In this document: one piece after another, positions 39,570-52,267 of the stretch
How the letters are laid out: each line of letters begins with the position of its first letter
Numbering within the stretch: the first letter of the stretch is position 1
Made by a program: the position numbers and the translations under genes
Notes under the pieces: model-generated
Database searches by the model: none
What the model saw: only the letters and a program-made list of their open reading frames with translations
What the model was told of the DNA's origin: nothing
Assembly (NCBI RefSeq): GCF_947241705.1
Contig: NC_079257.1
Span: 558,001 to 622,000, forward strand
Reading direction: 5' to 3'
DNA: 64,000 bases
Source: Saccharomyces mikatae IFO 1815
Lineage: Eukaryota; Ascomycota; Saccharomycetes; Saccharomycetales; Saccharomycetaceae

Positions 39570-40412
39570 ATGGCTCACCAGACAGAAAAGACAATATTAC
39601 TCGCATTGCTACTAATGGTAGTACCTGTAGCTGCGTCAGTTGCAGACGCTGAGCAGTCTACAAATATGGGAGAACGTGTGGATTTCAAAGATTTTTTGAT
39701 GTCAATTTCTATGATTGGGCTTTCTGAAATTGGTGATAAAACCTTTTTAATTGCAGCTTTGATGGCTATGCGCCATCCAAGACTTTTGGTGTTTTCAGCA
39801 GCTGCCACATCTCTTGCCATTATGACTATCATATCTGGTGTGGTGGGTCACTCAATCGTGTCCTTTCTTTCTGAACGGTATACAGCGTTCTTAGCAGGTA
39901 TTCTATTTCTCGTATTTGGTTACAAGTTGGCTATGGAAGGCTTGGAGATGTCTAAGGACGCAGGTGTTGAAGAAGAAATGGCAGAAGTGGAGGAAGAAAT
40001 CGCGGTTAGCGACATCAACAAGAGCATGGGCGACATTGAAAAAGGTGACGAAGCTGGTCATGAAAAGAAACTAAATAACACTTCGGGTGGTAAACCTATT
40101 GTACACAGGCTTCGTGAGTTAGCATTTTACTTATTTTCACCTGTTTGGTTTCAAATTTTTATGATGATCTTTTTAGGAGAATTAGGCGATCGCTCTCAGA
40201 TAAGTATCATTGCCATGGCCACTGATAAGGATTATTGGATTGTCATTGCAGGTGCAGTCGTTGGTCATGCCATTTGCTCTGGTTTAGCTGTGATCGGTGG
40301 GAAGCTATTGGCTGCAAGGGTCAGTATAAGAACCATCACACTTGCTAGTTCGTTATTGTTTTTCATTTTCGCGCTTATCTATATATATCAAGCATTCACA
40401 ACCCAGGATTGA
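39570..40412 (+). CDS. GDT1: GDT1, Golgi Ca2+/Mn2+:H+ transporter (UPF0016)
   Basis: 280 residues. An N-terminal signal-like hydrophobic stretch is followed by two pseudo-symmetric three-helix halves. Each contains the family signature E-x-G-D-[KR]-[TS]: EIGDKT at 53-58 and ELGDRS at 204-209. An acidic linker (residues 130-165, EEEMAEVEEE) separates them. Gdt1 (TMEM165 ortholog) supplies Mn2+ and Ca2+ to the Golgi for glycosylation. A two-codon upstream ORF ends one base before the ATG. Confidence 0.96.
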   Translation: MAHQTEKTILLALLLMVVPVAASVADAEQSTNMGERVDFKDFLMSISMIGLSEIGDKTFLIAALMAMRHPRLLVFSAAATSLAIMTIISGVVGHSIVSFLSERYTAFLAGILFLVFGYKLAMEGLEMSKDAGVEEEMAEVEEEIAVSDINKSMGDIEKGDEAGHEKKLNNTSGGKPIVHRLRELAFYLFSPVWFQIFMMIFLGELGDRSQISIIAMATDKDYWIVIAGAVVGHAICSGLAVIGGKLLAARVSIRTITLASSLLFFIFALIYIYQAFTTQD

Positions 40413-40629
40413 AATTACACTACAAGTCACCTGAATGGTTACTAGGATGTCGTTTCTTTCTTCCCTCATTGTTTTATCATAAGCCTTGAAAAGAATATTT
40501 ATAGATATATGTAACTACTGTAGGGCTGAAATTTATTTGATTTAGTTCTTTCAATTAGAGAAGTTCATCACTAACTTTTCCAGTCAATTCAATGGCGCCT
40601 GGAACATACGGTTTGATGTAATTGCTCAA

Positions 40630-41025
40630 TCAATGACTGCTATCACTTTCATAAGATGCCTCCTGTAATATTCTTCTATTTACTATGCCCTTAATCTTTT
40701 CATTTGTTTTTTTTTCCAACACTTCTATAGCAGGCGCTAGTTTGGCTTTGAGATCGCTAGTTTCGCAGATCCTGTCAGTGTTTGGCTGTTGTTTATTTTT
40801 CTTCAGATCGGAAGATTGCTGCTGGACCTTATTATGTTCCCCATCAATAGTTTCTTGTTCAAGAGTGTTGCATGAATCAGATAACCGAACTGTTGCTGAA
40901 TCGTTTACTGATTCACTTAAATTACTAGACCCCCCTTTGTCTGTTACGCTCGATTGATTGAAGCGGATTCGTAACTGATCTAATCTTTCATTTCTCTTTA
41001 ATGCCAAATCTCGCAGAGAGGGCAT
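40630..41025 (-). CDS. NTC20: NTC20, Prp19-complex splicing factor
   Basis: 131 residues from MPSLRDLALKRNE; nine more in-frame codons upstream begin only at GTG. I recall about 140 residues in S. cerevisiae. The N-terminal helix (LRDLALKRNERLDQLRIRF) and the C-terminal TSDLKAKLAPAIEVLEKKT match the known protein, while the centre is Ser/Gln-rich and diverged. Ntc20 is a small subunit of the NineTeen Complex acting in spliceosome activation with Isy1. It is divergent from the spliced gene RPS9B. Confidence 0.92.
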   Translation of the reverse strand: MPSLRDLALKRNERLDQLRIRFNQSSVTDKGGSSNLSESVNDSATVRLSDSCNTLEQETIDGEHNKVQQQSSDLKKNKQQPNTDRICETSDLKAKLAPAIEVLEKKTNEKIKGIVNRRILQEASYESDSSH

Positions 41026-41467
41026 ATTGATTTTTATAGTATTCAACAGCACAGAGGTTATGATTCTTTTTCGAAACGCAGGTGAAAGAAATAAAATGAG
41101 ATGTAATAGATTTTAGGTTAGCGCTTCAACAGATTCTCCTGAAGTAATATCTATAAGCTGAGCTGTATATATGCTATATAATAATCTTCTAAATTCTGCG
41201 GCTTTTGGTTGCAGCGAAGAAAAGTGATTCCTCGATCCCGAATGTACACCCGTACACGTTATACATCTGTACATTCTACATATTGTTAATCCACGGTACT
41301 TGATAATACTCCGAAGTCGCACTTCAGAGAAACGCACTTCGCCAACATGTAGTTTGACATATAATCACACTAGCTAAAGTGCTTAAATATCATCTAGTTT
41401 GTTTAAAGTGTACATTTTTTTAAACAAGGAAAGAGTAAAGCAACAAGACAACTAAGTTTAAGCAACA
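41026..41467 (+). promoter_or_regulatory. NTC20/RPS9B promoter with two Rap1 sites
   Basis: 442 bp. ACACCCGTACACG at 41246-41258 and ACATCTGTACATT at 41263-41275 are tandem, same-orientation Rap1 matches 17 bp apart, about 200 bp upstream of RPS9B. Paired Rap1 sites are the usual architecture of yeast ribosomal protein promoters. Confidence 0.8.
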
Positions 41468-42464
41468 ATGCCAAGTACGTATTAAACTCCATTAGGAGAA
41501 GTGGGAAATTCTTTAATTTCGCTCCTAATTTACAACGAGGTTCGGGTCCTTATAAATATGAGCATATGAAAACTGGGATAAAGACACATTTACGAGTACC
41601 ACCGATACCATGGAATACTTCCTGCCTTATCTATATCCTTATTTACACTGAACTCCCGACACTTCAGTTAAACAGGGATGTATTCGAAGAATAAGCTAAT
41701 CACAAGCTGAAGGCCTCCTTTTCTTTCGTGATATTGGGGAAGTATTTCGTTTCTCAAGGCGGATACCAGACGCGTTTTTAGTCATCATATCTATATATTT
41801 ATGAGCACTCTCTTGGGCCTCTGCAAAATTCTACGGAAACTTTTGACTAACGATTATATTTCATTTTCATTTTTTTTTTGTAGGAGCTCCAAGAACTTAC
41901 TCTAAGACTTACTCTACCCCAAAGAGACCTTATGAATCTTCTCGTTTGGACGCTGAATTGAAGTTGGCCGGTGAATTCGGTTTGAAGAACAAGAAAGAAA
42001 TCTACAGAATTTCTTTCCAACTATCTAAGATTCGTCGTGCTGCCAGAGATTTGTTGACCAGAGACGAAAAGGACCCAAAGAGATTGTTTGAAGGTAACGC
42101 CTTGATCAGAAGATTGGTTAGAGTTGGTGTCTTGTCCGAAGACAAGAAGAAGTTAGATTATGTTTTAGCTTTGAAGGTCGAAGATTTCTTGGAAAGAAGA
42201 TTGCAAACTCAAGTTTACAAGTTGGGTTTGGCCAAGTCCGTTCACCACGCTAGAGTTTTGATTACTCAAAGACACATCGCTGTCGGTAAGCAAATTGTCA
42301 ACATCCCATCCTTTATGGTCAGATTGGACTCTGAGAAGCACATTGACTTTGCTCCAACTTCTCCATTCGGTGGTGCCAGACCAGGTAGAGTTGCCAGAAG
42401 AAACGCTGCCAGAAAGGCTGAATCTTCCGGTGAAGCTGCTGAGGAAGCTGAAGACGAAGAATAA
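41468..42464 (+). CDS. RPS9B: RPS9B, 40S ribosomal protein uS4 (spliced)
   Basis: Join of exon 1 (41468-41474, ATGCCAA) and exon 2 (41884-42464) gives 195 residues, the known length. The product starts [17 protein letters not shown] and contains the S4 RNA-binding motif ([20 protein letters not shown], about 104-123). The C-terminus is an acidic tail (AAEEAEDEE). uS4 helps hold the decoding-site region of 18S rRNA and translational fidelity. Codon use is highly biased. Confidence 0.97.
41475..41883 (+). other. RPS9B intron with non-consensus signals
   Basis: 409 nt. The 5' site is GTACGT rather than GTATGT, and the best branch match is GACTAAC (41845-41851) rather than TACTAAC. The 3' end is a T-rich tract followed by TAG. 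Exon joining restores the conserved frame, so the assignment is firm despite the weak signals. Confidence 0.92.
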
Positions 42465-43157
42465 ATTATTCGCTGATTTCATAACTGTATAATATTTTTA
42501 TAACTTTTCAAATCACGGATCATTTTTCATTTTACTTGCTTCCTTTTTCCTCTTATGGAAGTGTAGAATCTACTCTCTTGAAAGGTATTGTTAGGAAGAG
42601 TATAATTACTACTAAGTATTCAGCGCTTGACAAGGCTCTTGTTAAAGAAAAATTCACCGGTAACAGCCTCAGTCCGGAGTTTTGAGGAGAATAATTATTC
42701 TCCATGAAATGCTATTCAGTATTTGTGCAAACTCTCGAGGTCAATATACGTCACGTCAGCAACAGAGATTATTTAGCATTTATTTCAACAGACAGATTTA
42801 CATCTGTACATTTCACTCATCCCAACACCATTCCAATAACAAAAAGTAAGCGTGCTTCTAGCGGGCCGCTTTTCGAAGCGAGGCCGAACGTGCCCACAAC
42901 CAAAAGAAGCTATACTGACCAAAAGCTCCTTTGATATGCGGGCAGATGGCGAAAGCACCTTTCCCACTAGGATTCCAGCGACGACGAAACTCACGATGCG
43001 GAAGGTGGACAGACAGGTGGTCTCCGCGCCTCAATGAATTTTTGTCATTAATGGAGGTTAATGTCTTGTAGAAGGTAATATAGAAAGCGTAGTGAATTTT
43101 CAAATATTATCGATTAAGCATTGGAGCAAGAAGACCAAGACAAAATAACTAGCAACA
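42465..43157 (+). promoter_or_regulatory. RPL21A promoter region: Rap1 site and palindrome
   Basis: 693 bp. ACATCTGTACATT at 42800-42812 fits Rap1 and lies about 350 bp upstream of RPL21A. A perfect 18-bp palindrome, GGAGAATAATTATTCTCC, occupies 42686-42703. Short frames here have no family resemblance. Confidence 0.6.
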
Positions 43158-44028
43158 ATGGGTAAATCGTATGTCATTTTATACTGTGAAACTATTGAAT
43201 AGAAAAACATGGTACCTGAAGCCGAACATCTCCTAGCAGAAATGAAGTGGGTTGGATTAATGCCCAGCTTGACAGTAAAACAAAAATATTGTTAGGACAA
43301 TTGTTAAGCAGACGCGATGGAATAATAGCACTCTATTTATTTTAGAAAACTTATGTGATACGGTGGCTTTTTCAATGTCGTGAAACATGTCCTCAAATTT
43401 AGTTGGGAAGTAGGAGTGTAATAGGTGGAAAATAGTTGAAATAATTTCCTGTGGTTATTTGGCTATGTGTTGAGGTTCATGTCAGTTGGATATAAATAAT
43501 AGAATACTAACTTATTTTGGTAAATCTTTACTTTGATTTACTTTCTTATGATATAGACACGGTTACAGATCTCGTACTCGTTACATGTTCCAACGTGACT
43601 TCAGAAAGCATGGTGCCGTCCATCTTTCTACTTACTTGAAGATCTACAAGGTTGGTGACATTGTCGACATCAAAGCCAACGGTTCTATCCAAAAGGGTAT
43701 GCCACACAAGTTTTACCAAGGTAAGACTGGTGTTGTCTACAACGTTACTAAGTCTTCTGTTGGTGTTATCATCAACAAGATGGTCGGTAACAGATATCTA
43801 GAAAAAAGATTGAACTTGAGAGTTGAACATATCAAGCACTCCAAGTGTAGACAAGAATTTTTGGAAAGAGTCAAGGCCAATGCTGCTAAGCGTGCTGAAG
43901 CTAAGGCCCAAGGTGTTGCTGTCCAATTGAAGAGACAACCAGCTCAACCAAGAGAATCCCGTATTGTCTCCACTGAAGGCAATGTTCCTCAAACTTTGGC
44001 TCCAGTTCCATACGAAACTTTCATCTAA
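43158..44028 (+). CDS. RPL21A: RPL21A, 60S ribosomal protein eL21 (spliced)
   Basis: Join of exon 1 (43158-43168) and exon 2 (43557-44028) gives 160 residues. The product begins [19 protein letters not shown] and carries the KOW-like core ([37 protein letters not shown]). eL21 sits on the solvent side of the 60S subunit near the 5S rRNA. The gene follows RPS9B on the same strand, as the paralogs RPS9A and RPL21B do elsewhere in yeast. Codon bias is strong. Confidence 0.97.
43169..43556 (+). other. RPL21A intron
   Basis: 388 nt with canonical GTATGT, branch TACTAAC at 43505-43511 and ATAG at the 3' end. Confidence 0.95.
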
Positions 44029-44520
44029 TTTATCCGATGTTGGTTTGTATTCAAAAGATTTTCAGGTTTTAGGTTTTATTTTTTGTCTATTTTTAAATAT
44101 ATAATAATAAAAAATAAATTGTGTCTAATATCCATAATTTGTACATTTAGATTATTTCTTTTGTTTTATTTTGAGGTTGAGAATTAAGACTGTTTAATTC
44201 ATTATTAACAAGGTATTTTACTCAAAAGCATCTTTTTTAGGTTTCTCGCTTCGGACTGTCTTAAGTGAAAAATATACCTCTGGCCAAAATGTGAGTAGTG
44301 AGATTGAAGAATGATACTAAACAATCTTTATTTAACATATAAAATTCTCTGAATATAAAGATAGACTTAATCTTTATATAAGAGATCATTTCTATAAGTA
44401 CGGTCAACTGAGATACAGAAACCAGACAGTTTTGTCTACACGTATCCTACGTCTTTTGTGTCAAAGTCGCCTACTAATATAGTCCATCTTTTTAAAGTCT
44501 CGTGATTTAAGAGGGAAAAG
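44029..44520 (+). promoter_or_regulatory. RPL21A 3' / RIM2 upstream region with hairpin
   Basis: 492 bp. An inverted repeat of 10-bp arms, ATATAAAGAT and ATCTTTATAT, separated by 7 nt, lies at 44353-44379, about 140 bp before RIM2. No gene supported. Confidence 0.5.
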
Positions 44521-45654
44521 ATGCCTAAAAAATCTATTGAGGAATGGGAAGAGGATGCCATTGAATCAGTTCCTTATTTGGCAAGTGATGAAAAAGGTTC
44601 CAATTATAAAGAAGCAACACAAAATCCATTAACTTCGAAACAATCTGAAATTGAAAATCATCCAACAGTAAAACCATGGGTACATTTTGTTGCAGGTGGT
44701 ATTGGAGGTATGGCAGGTGCAGTTGTGACATGCCCTTTCGATCTGGTGAAGACTCGATTGCAAAGTGACATATTTTTGAAAGCGTACAAATCGCAGGCTG
44801 CTAATATCAGTAAAGTATCTACTCGTCCGAAAAGTATCAATTATGTCATTCAAGCCGGCACCCACTTCAAAGAAACACTAGGAATTATTGGCAATGTGTA
44901 TAAACAAGAGGGGTTTAGAAGTTTGTTCAAGGGTTTGGGTCCTAATCTGGTTGGGGTTATCCCAGCAAGAAGTATCAATTTCTTCACCTATGGGACTACT
45001 AAAGATATGTATGCTAAAGCATTTAATAATGGCGAAGAAACACCGATGATTCATTTAATGGCTGCTGCAACCGCAGGTTGGGCAACGGCAACGGCGACCA
45101 ATCCTATCTGGTTAATTAAAACAAGAGTTCAACTTGATAAGGCGGGAAGAACATCAGTTCGGCAGTATAAAAATTCTTGGGATTGTCTGAAAAGTGTCAT
45201 AAGAAATGAGGGTTTCACCGGCTTGTACAAAGGTTTAAGTGCCTCCTATTTAGGTTCTGTTGAAGGTATACTTCAATGGCTATTATATGAACAAATGAAA
45301 CGTTTGATAAAGGAAAGATCTATTGAAAAGTTTGGATACCAAGCAGAAGGTGCAAAAAGCAGGTCAGAAAAAGTTAAGGAATGGTGCCAAAGATCCGGAA
45401 GCGCGGGCCTTGCAAAGTTTGTAGCTAGTATAGCAACATATCCACATGAAGTTGTCAGGACAAGACTAAGACAAACCCCTAAGGAGAATGGTAAGCGAAA
45501 GTATACAGGATTGATACAGAGTTTTAAAGTTATAATTAAAGAAGAGGGCCTCTTTTCAATGTATAGCGGACTAACCCCACACTTAATGAGAACAGTTCCG
45601 AATAGTATCATCATGTTCGGTACATGGGAGATTGTTATAAGGCTACTATCATAA
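44521..45654 (+). CDS. RIM2: RIM2 (PYT1), mitochondrial pyrimidine nucleotide carrier
   Basis: 377 residues. Three mitochondrial-carrier repeats are visible with their PX[DE]xx[KR] signatures: PFDLVKTRLQ, PIWLIKTRVQ (Trp in place of the acidic residue position) and PHEVVRTRLRQ. The N-terminal about 50 residues are hydrophilic. Rim2 exchanges pyrimidine (deoxy)nucleotides across the inner membrane and is needed for mitochondrial DNA and RNA synthesis; an iron-transport link is also reported. Confidence 0.95.
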   Translation: MPKKSIEEWEEDAIESVPYLASDEKGSNYKEATQNPLTSKQSEIENHPTVKPWVHFVAGGIGGMAGAVVTCPFDLVKTRLQSDIFLKAYKSQAANISKVSTRPKSINYVIQAGTHFKETLGIIGNVYKQEGFRSLFKGLGPNLVGVIPARSINFFTYGTTKDMYAKAFNNGEETPMIHLMAAATAGWATATATNPIWLIKTRVQLDKAGRTSVRQYKNSWDCLKSVIRNEGFTGLYKGLSASYLGSVEGILQWLLYEQMKRLIKERSIEKFGYQAEGAKSRSEKVKEWCQRSGSAGLAKFVASIATYPHEVVRTRLRQTPKENGKRKYTGLIQSFKVIIKEEGLFSMYSGLTPHLMRTVPNSIIMFGTWEIVIRLLS

Positions 45655-45967
45655 CCCCGGAACCTTAAAAGCCTAGTTTAACTTAAAGGCCAAGAAACAC
45701 TTTGCTGAAGGAAAGCAATGAATAAAGTGCATTTTATGGGAACTCAAAATCTATCAAAGTTTATAGAAAGATATCCTCTCTAGATTTGGTTCCAGTCATT
45801 CTTTTTCTTTTACTTCGCATTATTTATCGTAACTTATTGATGATTCTTATTTACTTAGTTCCATAAATTGAATTCCTTTATACTTGTAAATATTTTACCA
45901 GGTAATTCGCAATAATAAACATGCTTGGAAAACCCAGTAATGTTGGGAGAACTTAACTAGTAGTCAT
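45655..45967. other. RIM2/MED8 convergent intergenic region
   Basis: 313 bp between two stop codons, AT-rich 3' processing sequence; I see no gene, repeat or notable motif. Confidence 0.55.
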
Positions 45968-46624
45968 TTAGGGAGTGGACTCGGGAAGAGTCGGCTTTTC
46001 TCCTGTAAATGTAAACTTCAAGATATCATCCACATTGAAAGCTTTCGAGGGCTTGCTATCTCGGACAAGAAGTGAGGTATGTTCTTCGCTTAAAGAGTCT
46101 TCATGTTTGAAATCGTGCTTTTCATATTCATTTCTGAAAGTAGTACGTGCCCAATTTGTTATCTCTTTGTCCTGTTGTAACAGTTTCTCTATTTCCTCAT
46201 TCTTTAACAAAGATGGGGTTATTCCAGAGGTTTCTCTCACATATTTCATCCATTCATCCACTTCAGGGATATTCTTTTTCCTCAGAAGAGTAGTGACTAG
46301 ACTTTCATGAGAAGTGGTAGGAAATTTAGGTAACGGATAAACCACTGTAGAATCCAAGGTTTCTTGAAAATGTTGTAACGTGGAAGTAACAGAAACGAGC
46401 TGCGATAATGTGACATTTAGCTGTGATTGGAGTGTATACCACTGTGGTAACTCTGCTTTAGACATTTCATCCCTGATTCTTCTCAATGAATGGGTCAGTT
46501 GAGCTAGACGCATACGTACAGCGTCTAAAGCCTGGCTGGGTACCCCACTAAAATCAAAATTAACATCTTCTTGTAGAGAACCTTGATTGCTTTCTGGAAC
46601 CAGTGATCCATTAGATTGTGACAT
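45968..46624 (-). CDS. MED8: MED8, Mediator head subunit
   Basis: 218 residues (223 in S. cerevisiae as I recall). The N-terminal domain is mainly helical (VRMRLAQLTHSLRRIRDEMS), followed by the SLWHTLQ-type hydrophobic region and a long C-terminal helix that docks Med18/Med20. It belongs to the RNA polymerase II Mediator head module. Divergent from AIM4 by 279 bp. Confidence 0.93.
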   Translation of the reverse strand: MSQSNGSLVPESNQGSLQEDVNFDFSGVPSQALDAVRMRLAQLTHSLRRIRDEMSKAELPQWYTLQSQLNVTLSQLVSVTSTLQHFQETLDSTVVYPLPKFPTTSHESLVTTLLRKKNIPEVDEWMKYVRETSGITPSLLKNEEIEKLLQQDKEITNWARTTFRNEYEKHDFKHEDSLSEEHTSLLVRDSKPSKAFNVDDILKFTFTGEKPTLPESTP

Positions 46625-46903
46625 ATTTCTCGCTATTCTCTCCTTTTATTTTTTTTCTTACGTTGAATAATTGAAACTTCAAATCTTCAAATTCAATAAA
46701 AAGGCGTTTCTTGTATTGCAGGATTCAGTTTTTCTTCTTTTTAAAGAAGACATACTTTTGAAAATAATGCTAAAGAAAACATCAGAAACTCTAGATCCTC
46801 GGTAAGTTCTTTGGCTGCCTTCAAATACCAAGATATTATAGTGTTTTTAGAACCTTCCCATCATTTTATCCTCGCATTTTACTATTGTATTTGACTAAGC
46901 CAA

Positions 46904-47293
46904 ATGAATCAGAAAAAGGATCAAAAGAGCAATTTATCAGAAAAAAGGATATCCAAGGTTCAACATCTCAATAAGAAAAAGGTACGAAATCAAATTGAAT
47001 TGTTCCCTGGAGAAACTGATACAAATCAAGAAGAAACACGGCAGCAGGCTGGATTGAAAAGTTGTTCCGAAGCTGCTCCTGAACATATATATGGTCATGA
47101 AAAGGAAAACGGTGAATACGGTAGAAGAAGTATATTTTTTGATAAAGACTGGAATTTGAAGGGAATTGCACCATCACATCATAGAAACATTCCTTACAAT
47201 CCTCGAACTTTCAAAAGACGAATCGAAGTTCGAGCTAGACTGGGAAACCTTTCGAACATTAAAATACCAAACGAAATCCAAAATAATCGTTAA
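46904..47293 (+). CDS. AIM4: AIM4, unknown function
   Basis: 129 residues, against 123 that I recall for S. cerevisiae. It is highly charged with no membrane segment or recognised domain. The conserved part is the C-terminal half (RSIFFDKDWNLKGIAPSHH, NIPYNPRTFKRR), while the centre (about 30-65) has diverged strongly and carries small indels. The S. cerevisiae gene is linked to altered inheritance of mitochondria and to nuclear-pore-associated proteins. A 12-codon upstream ORF starts at 46767. Confidence 0.85.
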   Translation: MNQKKDQKSNLSEKRISKVQHLNKKKVRNQIELFPGETDTNQEETRQQAGLKSCSEAAPEHIYGHEKENGEYGRRSIFFDKDWNLKGIAPSHHRNIPYNPRTFKRRIEVRARLGNLSNIKIPNEIQNNR

Positions 47294-47488
47294 TATTTCT
47301 CTGTAAGACTCTAATACTGACCAATTGTATGTTAGATGGGCATATTGTTTGGTCGTATGCGTAGTAGCAAATTTCGAGCGTATGTATAGTATAAACTCTA
47401 TTTATGATTTATACTCGTCTATCAAATGGTTGAATATGTAATAGGCATAAGGACCTTTAGATCATCCAGCTTCATAAAAATGTCTAGA

Positions 47489-48757
47489 TCATGAATATCC
47501 CACCAGATTTACTGCAGGTTTCCATATATGGACTGAGTTATCATTTGCGACACTGCACATTAACCAGGGGTCATGAGCATCCCACGAGATGTCATTCACA
47601 CCAAGCATATGACCACCATGCGTAAATATATTCTCTTCGCGGGAAGTGTCCCATAGTTTAACTAAGCCATCTTCTTGACCGGCTGTTGCTAATACGGTAT
47701 CGAAGTTTGGACTCCATTCTAAAGTGGAAACGGAACCACCATGTTCCATGGTAGTTAGTGGACAGTCATTCATGTTTCTGATATCCCATAGATTTAGCTT
47801 ACCATTTGAATCTGCGGATGCTAAGATTAAAGAGTTTCTGTAGTTAAATTTACAAGAATTTACACCACCGTTATGGCTTCTACAGTTACTCTTCAGTTTC
47901 TCTTTCTTAGTTCTTAGATCCAATAGAGAGACTGTATTTCCTTCTGTGCAAGCAGCAAAGAGGGAATCATGTGTCGGCATCCAAGTAACATCATTCACGC
48001 CGCTTCCATCGCTGTTTATCGATACCAAGGGTAAATCTATTATAGGGTTTTCATGCGAGTATTGTTTAATGTCCCACACCTGGACTTGACCGTTAGAATG
48101 GGAAGACAGTAAAAGTGCCTCTTGTTGTAAGTTCCAGGCAATTGAGGTGGCTTCATTTATATCAGCCGAGGAAGCATCCATGGTCTCTACATCTTGAATA
48201 ACACCATGGGAACCGAATAACTTGGCCTCAAAAGGATGTGATATTTTGGACTGCCTAATTCTAGTAGAGCCATGTTTTGTTCTGTCGAATATGTAGATCG
48301 CACCATCTGAAGAGGCGCCGGCTATAATATCTGGATTTTGGGGTAAATACCTTGCTCTATTGCACTCTCCATTTGGAAAGAAAATGCTAATGTCATTTAC
48401 TAGGTGTTTTGGTGGATACCTTGTTGAGTTTTCTGGTTTAAATTCCATTTCATCCATATCGAAATTATTCAAAGATGACCATTTTATATGGCCCAACGTG
48501 GATATCTTGCTAATATATATGGATTCATCCTCAGGTTTTTGGGAAGATGTGAAAGAGGACAACAAGATGCGATGCTCATCCAAAGTTGTATCTAAATCAG
48601 GAAAAAACTGGCACGTTAAGGACGGCCACTTGGTGGAATTTGTGTTGAGGTATTCATAGAGTAGTTTAGTGTTTTTCTTCCAATGCGAGTATCTCTCTTG
48701 CAAATTGGGAGGGATATTGGAGGCTTCATTAGCTGTGTCATTAGTGCAATGATTCAT
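47489..48757 (-). CDS. MSI1: MSI1, CAF-1 p50 histone-binding WD40 subunit
   Basis: 422 residues from MNHCTND at 48757, the known length; an extra four codons upstream start at TTG. The N-terminal helix (YSHWKKNTKLLYEYLNTNS) that binds histone H4 precedes a seven-bladed WD40 propeller, with blades such as ASADSNGKLNLWDIRN and ATAGQEDGLVKLWD. Msi1 (RbAp48 type) is part of chromatin assembly factor 1 with Cac1 and Cac2 and was found as a negative regulator of Ras/cAMP. Confidence 0.95.
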   Translation of the reverse strand: MNHCTNDTANEASNIPPNLQERYSHWKKNTKLLYEYLNTNSTKWPSLTCQFFPDLDTTLDEHRILLSSFTSSQKPEDESIYISKISTLGHIKWSSLNNFDMDEMEFKPENSTRYPPKHLVNDISIFFPNGECNRARYLPQNPDIIAGASSDGAIYIFDRTKHGSTRIRQSKISHPFEAKLFGSHGVIQDVETMDASSADINEATSIAWNLQQEALLLSSHSNGQVQVWDIKQYSHENPIIDLPLVSINSDGSGVNDVTWMPTHDSLFAACTEGNTVSLLDLRTKKEKLKSNCRSHNGGVNSCKFNYRNSLILASADSNGKLNLWDIRNMNDCPLTTMEHGGSVSTLEWSPNFDTVLATAGQEDGLVKLWDTSREENIFTHGGHMLGVNDISWDAHDPWLMCSVANDNSVHIWKPAVNLVGYS

Positions 48758-49127
48758 CGTTGAAGCCAAAGTTGTGAATTATATCGTTTGTCAATAGTAG
48801 GATGTTTTACCTCCCTTCCATGCAGCTGATAAGCACCTCTTCTCATGAGTTTAAATTGGCCTAATTTTTAAAATTTTTGATTCCCGCGACACAATAAAGT
48901 CTTTCCGACGCTAAACAACAGCACCTACATAAATATAAGGGACGCTATCAAGGGAAAGACATAATGGTGTATAAAAAATTTGTTTCCTTTGCATTACGTA
49001 CATTATATAACCAGATCTTACAAATATAGAAATATGATATGTGTATAATAGTATAAGCAAAATTTACGTGTCTTTGCTTATAATATAGCTTTAATGTTCT
49101 TTAGGTATATATTCAAGAGCGATCGGC
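48758..49127. other. MSI1 upstream / PGI1 3' region
   Basis: 370 bp holding the MSI1 promoter and PGI1 terminator region. Only AT-rich sequence seen; no site assigned. Confidence 0.45.

Positions 49128-52267
<3,140 letters not shown>

Noticed and set aside
41545-41555. tRNA B-box-like GGTTCGGGTCC inside the RPS9B intron
   Set aside because: The invariant A is replaced, and I found no A-box or cloverleaf around it.
46767-46910. Possible AIM4 intron starting at GTAAGT after a 12-codon upstream ORF
   Set aside because: No TACTAAC-type branch site, and joining to the nearest AG leaves the AIM4 frame. A plain upstream ORF is simpler.
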